Assembly: GCA_950295325.1 (NCBI GenBank)
Contig: OX485805.1
Coordinates: 30,059,501-30,119,500 of the forward strand
Length of the DNA stretch: 60,000 bases
DNA from: Polytrichum commune
Taxonomy: Eukaryota > Streptophyta > Polytrichopsida > Polytrichales > Polytrichaceae
Direction: 5' to 3'
The position numbers were made by a program, and so were the translations under genes. The notes under the pieces were generated by a model. It was not told the origin of the DNA. It ran no database searches and was given only the letters and a program-made list of their open reading frames with translations. Shown here piece after piece: positions 56,530-60,000 of this stretch (positions are counted from its first letter, which is position 1; every line of letters begins with the position of its first letter).

Positions 56530-57123
56530 CTATGCTATTAGGTAATTAAGAACATCACCCTTGGCCACACTAAAGCTTATGTCACTAATATTACCTTCTC
56601 TCATGAGGGTATGGAGAGTTGTTGAGACGAGGTCTTGGGCGTAGCATGTGTTAATTTCTCTAACCACGATCATGAGAGCAAGGCTTTGTGCACGGCAAGT
56701 GGATTTGGTGGTGATGCCTTTCATTCGAACCATGCGATTTGTGACATTGGTGTGGAGAAAGACACCATCGGAGGGGAAACCCTTGGTTACAAGGATATCC
56801 TTTGTTGCCAAAGAGGCAACCGTGGCAAATGCAAATCGTGTGTTTGGGCAAGGCTTTGCGAATTTGTAGTATCCCATCTCCCTCCCTTCATAGTATGCTT
56901 GGGTTGTGGCATTAATGGTGAGGGTTGTGATTGAGTAGCCAATGAGCGGTTTGTCACTAATATGGAGTTTGAGGTAATCAGAAGTCTCAAGATGGTTGTA
57001 ACCTTTCACCACTTTGGCTTGCAACATCTCACCATCTAGCAAAAGAATGATAGCTCTATCACCTTTGAGTAGAGCGAGAGCATTGGTTTCTAGGTTTAGC
57101 AAACTAATTTGTGCAAAACCCAA
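56530..57123 (-). CDS. Unrecognised 197-codon ORF
   Basis: Uninterrupted minus-strand ORF, the longest in the last 10 kb, with mixed composition (LLNLETNALALLKGD, LHISDKPLIGYSI, TKGFPSDGVFLHTNV). I recognise no domain. It is flanked on the same strand by shorter open stretches (57302-57096, 57480-57280, and broken frames at 59.4-60.0 kb). It may therefore be a piece of a larger mobile or viral-type element interrupted by the LTR-like sequence at 57.4-59.4 kb. A chance ORF is possible. Confidence 0.35.
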   Translation of the reverse strand: MGFAQISLLNLETNALALLKGDRAIILLLDGEMLQAKVVKGYNHLETSDYLKLHISDKPLIGYSITTLTINATTQAYYEGREMGYYKFAKPCPNTRFAFATVASLATKDILVTKGFPSDGVFLHTNVTNRMVRMKGITTKSTCRAQSLALMIVVREINTCYAQDLVSTTLHTLMREGNISDISFSVAKGDVLNYLIA

Positions 57124-57399
57124 TCATTTTTGCAAATAGGATGGATCATGACATTGGATGAAGAATTGAAATTCATGTGCCAGTCGAGTGACCACATTCG
57201 TTGATTGGTGGGATGGAGTCTGTATGAAATGAAAAGCTTGGCTTGGCATACCATTGGGGCTGGTGGAGGGGAAGAGTTTCTAAAGAACATGATAGAAAAC
57301 ATGCTTACATGAGAGCATGAGTTTTCCTTCCAGTAGGATATTACCTAGTTGGAGGAGGGTGGGTATGCTTTGCATCTCCGTAATTGTGTAGCCATTGAT

Positions 57400-57720
57400 G
57401 AGTGCACCGCACCGCACCGGCGGCGGTGTTAGGAACATGGAGAGTAGCACACCGGGAACGGAGAGCGTCACCGGGAGCACACCGGGAACGGCCGAGAGGC
57501 TGGGAACGGGTCGAGCACGGGAGCGGTCTCGAGGACACGTGGCGACCTAGGGTACAACCGGGAACGCTTGGGGCACGAAGGAACGAACGGGGAACGCCCG
57601 GGAGCGTACCGGGAACGGGCTTGAGACTCGGGAACGACAGTAAGCCGGTGGGAATGGCAGCTCAAGCCGATGGGAACGCGTTGAGGCGGCGGGAATGGAA
57701 GCCCAACCATTAGGGAACGG
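57400..57720 (+). repeat. GGGAACG-rich degenerate minisatellite
   Basis: GC-rich, with gggaacg or gggagcg recurring about every 10-25 bases in contexts such as accgggaacgg, flanked by AT-rich DNA. The same GGGAACGG core ends the minisatellite at 3.1-3.2 kb inside the gypsy element. Confidence 0.75.
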
Positions 57721-58187
57721 ATGTAGATGTTTAGTACAATAGCTTAAGTTTTAGTGATGATGTAGTCACTTTTTGGATGAGAGGCAAGCACTTATTGACT
57801 TTAGGAAGTGACCACTTAGTAGTTAACCAACAATGAGGGGACACGTACTTACTAACGCGTGTAGATGAAAGACAATGCCAAGGGATTTCCATCCCTTGGA
57901 TGACATTAACCGCTTTAACCATCTAAGCAATGAAAGGATGAGATCTTGGATGAATGACTCATGAATGGTAACCGAACACACCTAGGCACATCTAGGAAAT
58001 TAGAAGAACACAACCAATCTCCCCCACAATAACATCTATATTTAGCACGTGTGGGTTCTGTAAATAGATCCGGCAGACCTAAATTTAGACTGCAGCCTTA
58101 ATTCAGGCTAAAATTAGCCTAATTAGACATTTGGCATTAGGGGCCACACCTAATCGCTAATTCAACCAATTATAAGATTTCAAAACC
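57721..58187. other. Presumed upstream part of an LTR-like unit
   Basis: Noncoding; leads to a strong TATA box at 58188. No termini defined. Confidence 0.35.
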
Positions 58188-58195
58188 TATATAAA
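58188..58195 (+). promoter_or_regulatory. TATA box (TATATAAA)
   Basis: A TATATAAAGGGGG context followed about 30 bases later by a CA-rich possible start and then a GC-rich repeated leader is typical of an LTR promoter. Confidence 0.5.
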
Positions 58196-58275
58196 GGGGG
58201 CACTACGGACCCCTATACCACCTCATTATTCATTTCAACATTCCTACGTGAGCATCATCGAAGCCGGCCTTGATT

Positions 58276-58460
58276 GAAGGTCCGCCAGATTGCACGACGC
58301 CAACCTTAATTTGAAGGTCCGCAAGATTGCACGACGCCGGCCTTAATTTGAAGGTCCGCAAGATTGCTCGAAGCCGGCTTTCGAATTGAAAGTCCGCAAG
58401 TTCGTTTTCGCCGGTCTTCGAGTTGAAGGCCCGCGACCTTGAAGGCCCACGAGACTGAAG
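58276..58460 (+). repeat. 37-bp tandem repeat in a GC-rich leader
   Basis: Units beginning gaaggtccgc at 58276, 58313, 58350, 58388 and 58425. The first three are nearly identical (gaaggtccgcaagattgc, then acgacgccggcctt), later ones diverge. They lie just downstream of the TATA box, so they would be in the transcript. Weaker copies (gaaggcccgcg, ccggtctt) continue to about 58600. Confidence 0.93.
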
Positions 58461-58608
58461 GTCCGGGGAATTGATCGGAGCCGGTCTTTAAATTAAGATC
58501 CGCAACGAATGAGTCCGAAGAATCGCGGAGGCGCGACACCGGTCTTAAAATATGAGGGCCCGCGCGACTGAAGGACCACGGTACCAGAGGCCGAGAGGAC
58601 TTTAGGAT

Positions 58609-58932
58609 TTGAAGGTCTTTTCAAGAGATTACGAAATCAAGGACTACAAGAAAAGACTTGAAGACATTAAAAGCTTTCTTCAAGATTTGGAGACTGAGGG
58701 CCCGCGGGACCAGAGGACCGCAAGCCGAGACCAAGACCGCAAGTTTGAAGCCCTTTTGAGGACTAAAGGTTTAAACGAACTTTCTAACCAAGATCTAAGA
58801 TACCATTTGGGTCTAAGGAGATGTCAAGATATCAAAAGTGAAGATGCTAAGAGATTGACAAAATCCGAAGCTCATCGTGAAGACAAAGAAGATTGCGTAA
58901 GGAATCCAAGACCGAAGCACTCAAGAGTATAG
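58609..58932 (+). other. Charged open frame after the repeat leader, unknown
   Basis: 107 codons rich in Lys, Asp, Glu and Arg (YKKRLEDIKSFLQDLE). No family is recognised. It could be a small coiled-coil ORF, or just AG-rich LTR sequence. An internal start downstream of the TATA at 58188 is the only support. Confidence 0.25.
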
Positions 58933-59385
58933 GAAGATTAGAGAAGATCCTTCCTAGGAATTTAGAGATATTCAAGAATGAAGAACTAAACTATCATGAG
59001 TAGAGAATACAAAGGAAAACCAGACAAAAGGGAACTTTAGAAGAATGAAGACATTAAGAGGATTTCAAAGCCATCATTCGAGAAAAGAGGAAATTAAAGA
59101 CCATCAAATAGTCAACTTCCACTTTGAAGGCATTGCAATGAATTGCTAAATGAAAACTCTCAAAGTAATGTGATTGTGAACTTTGGTTGAGGATTTATAA
59201 ATGAATGGAAGAATGTTGTTATTGATTACAAAAGAACACTCTCTTCATTCATAACACTTAACCTCGACATTAGGATTTCGGGGAACATAAGCTTGAAAGC
59301 TTAGGCTACTTTCTCCTTAGAGTTTTATCCAAGAGGAAACACCTTCAAAAGTTAATTTAGATAAGTGTAATGTCCATGTAAACCG
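58933..59385. other. AG-rich noncoding stretch
   Basis: Possibly the rest of the LTR-like unit. No second terminus was established. Confidence 0.35.
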
Positions 59386-59386
59386 G

Positions 59387-60000
59387 TCAGCAACGGGTTA
59401 CACCGTCTAAGTTGCTGAGGGTTTGAAGGTGACCTCGACAGTAATCACGGGGTTTTTGTTTGCTAGTGCTTTCTCTTGGGCCGTGGCTATCCCATGTCAT
59501 AACAAATATTTGAAGTGGATTTTGGACGTTAGGGCCTCTAAAGGGGTGATGGTGACTTGGACCCCTATACATTGAGAATGGGTTGCGCTTTTGGAGGGTT
59601 AGGCTGCGGGTGTGGGGTAATGGGCCTATGAGGGGGGGGGCATTATGAGGAGGAACAACCAATGTACGTCTATAGGAACGAAGCCTTTGTGGAGTTTGGT
59701 GTGGGGACCTAGAGCTAGCTCACTCCAAGGGAGTTGCTCCTGTATGGAACACTAAGGTAGGGTTAGTTGTCGGGAAGCAGATGGAACTGCTACAACGGAG
59801 GCGGAGTAGCTTCTAAAGCGTTTTCCATGTGCGGGCTTGGGCAAGTTGGCATACCTCTTGAAGAAGAGTCGGGTTCGTGTGAATGAGGGAACTATTGGGT
59901 GAAATGTCGTTGGCCTTGTCCATAGGGTATTGGGTGCCGACTAGGTCATCTTTTGCAATGAAGGAGGTTGGCTCCATGTCGATACAAGCGTGGAGGATCT
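59387..60000 (-). pseudogene. Broken minus-strand frames at the window edge, unknown
   Basis: Readable phrases such as DLVGTQYPMDKANDIS (near 59940) and QEVCQLAQARTWKTL (59880-59840), then a His/Pro-rich stretch to 59387, in frames that shift and stop. No family recognised. Same strand as the 197-codon ORF at 57123-56530. Confidence 0.3.

Noticed and set aside
58306-58539. 77-codon minus-strand ORF with repeated residues
   Set aside because: Antisense of the 37-bp tandem array in an LTR-like leader.

Overview
The window looks like nuclear DNA of a large-genome land plant. It is AT-rich, has two intron-rich host genes with GT/AG introns of up to about 1.5 kb, and is otherwise packed with decayed plant-type mobile elements: Ty3/gypsy LTR elements, RNase H-bearing LINEs, hAT, MULE/FAR1-type, several MITE families and a 5S-rRNA-derived retroelement. 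A seed-free plant (fern, lycophyte or bryophyte) is possible, but the sequence alone does not settle it.

Layout. 0-0.8 kb: gag end of a minus-strand LTR retroelement with an initiator-Met primer-binding site. 2.2-7.8 kb: a plus-strand Ty3/gypsy element whose polyprotein carries a C5-cytosine methyltransferase-like domain before reverse transcriptase, RNase H and integrase, and a PHD finger at the C terminus. It is broken by three stops in one frame, one frameshift lying at a 24-bp perfect palindrome, and loss of the N-terminal SAM-binding part. 8.1-8.8 kb: a perfect 105-bp direct duplication. 9-16 kb: noncoding DNA with one MITE family and an unexplained recurrent decamer. 16.6-25.9 kb: an eight-exon class-3 (diacylglycerol-type) lipase gene, with a four-unit tandem repeat in its leader (each unit carrying a related upstream ORF), tandem repeats in intron 1, paired MITEs in intron 4 and a dimer of a 5S-derived element in intron 6. 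26.5-29.3 kb: LINE debris and a decayed glycine-rich repeat. 30.3-33.7 kb: a four-exon, minus-strand, membrane-anchored ACC-synthase-like PLP enzyme, intact in frame but with Asn where the family has the PLP-anchoring Asp.

34.6-36.4 kb: tandem repeats interrupted by a 730-bp TIR element. 37-45.8 kb: minus-strand LINE remnants (endonuclease, RNase H, zinc knuckle), with a 5-kb hAT element whose ends carry repeated CGCCAG motifs lying between endonuclease pieces. 45.8-46.5 kb: a type II peroxiredoxin pseudogene that has lost its catalytic Cys. 47-50 kb: zinc-finger and FAR1-like debris. 50.3-54.2 kb: a minus-strand MULE/FAR1 transposase relic ending in a SWIM finger and interrupted by about 1.2 kb of unrelated repeats. 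55-60 kb: LINE-like CA-rich sequence, an unrecognised 197-aa ORF, GGGAACG-rich sequence and a TATA-containing, LTR-like GC-rich repeat leader.

Only the lipase and the aminotransferase-like gene look like live host genes. The most notable item is the gypsy element coupling a DNA-methylation writer-type domain and a chromatin-reader-type domain (PHD) in one mobile polyprotein.
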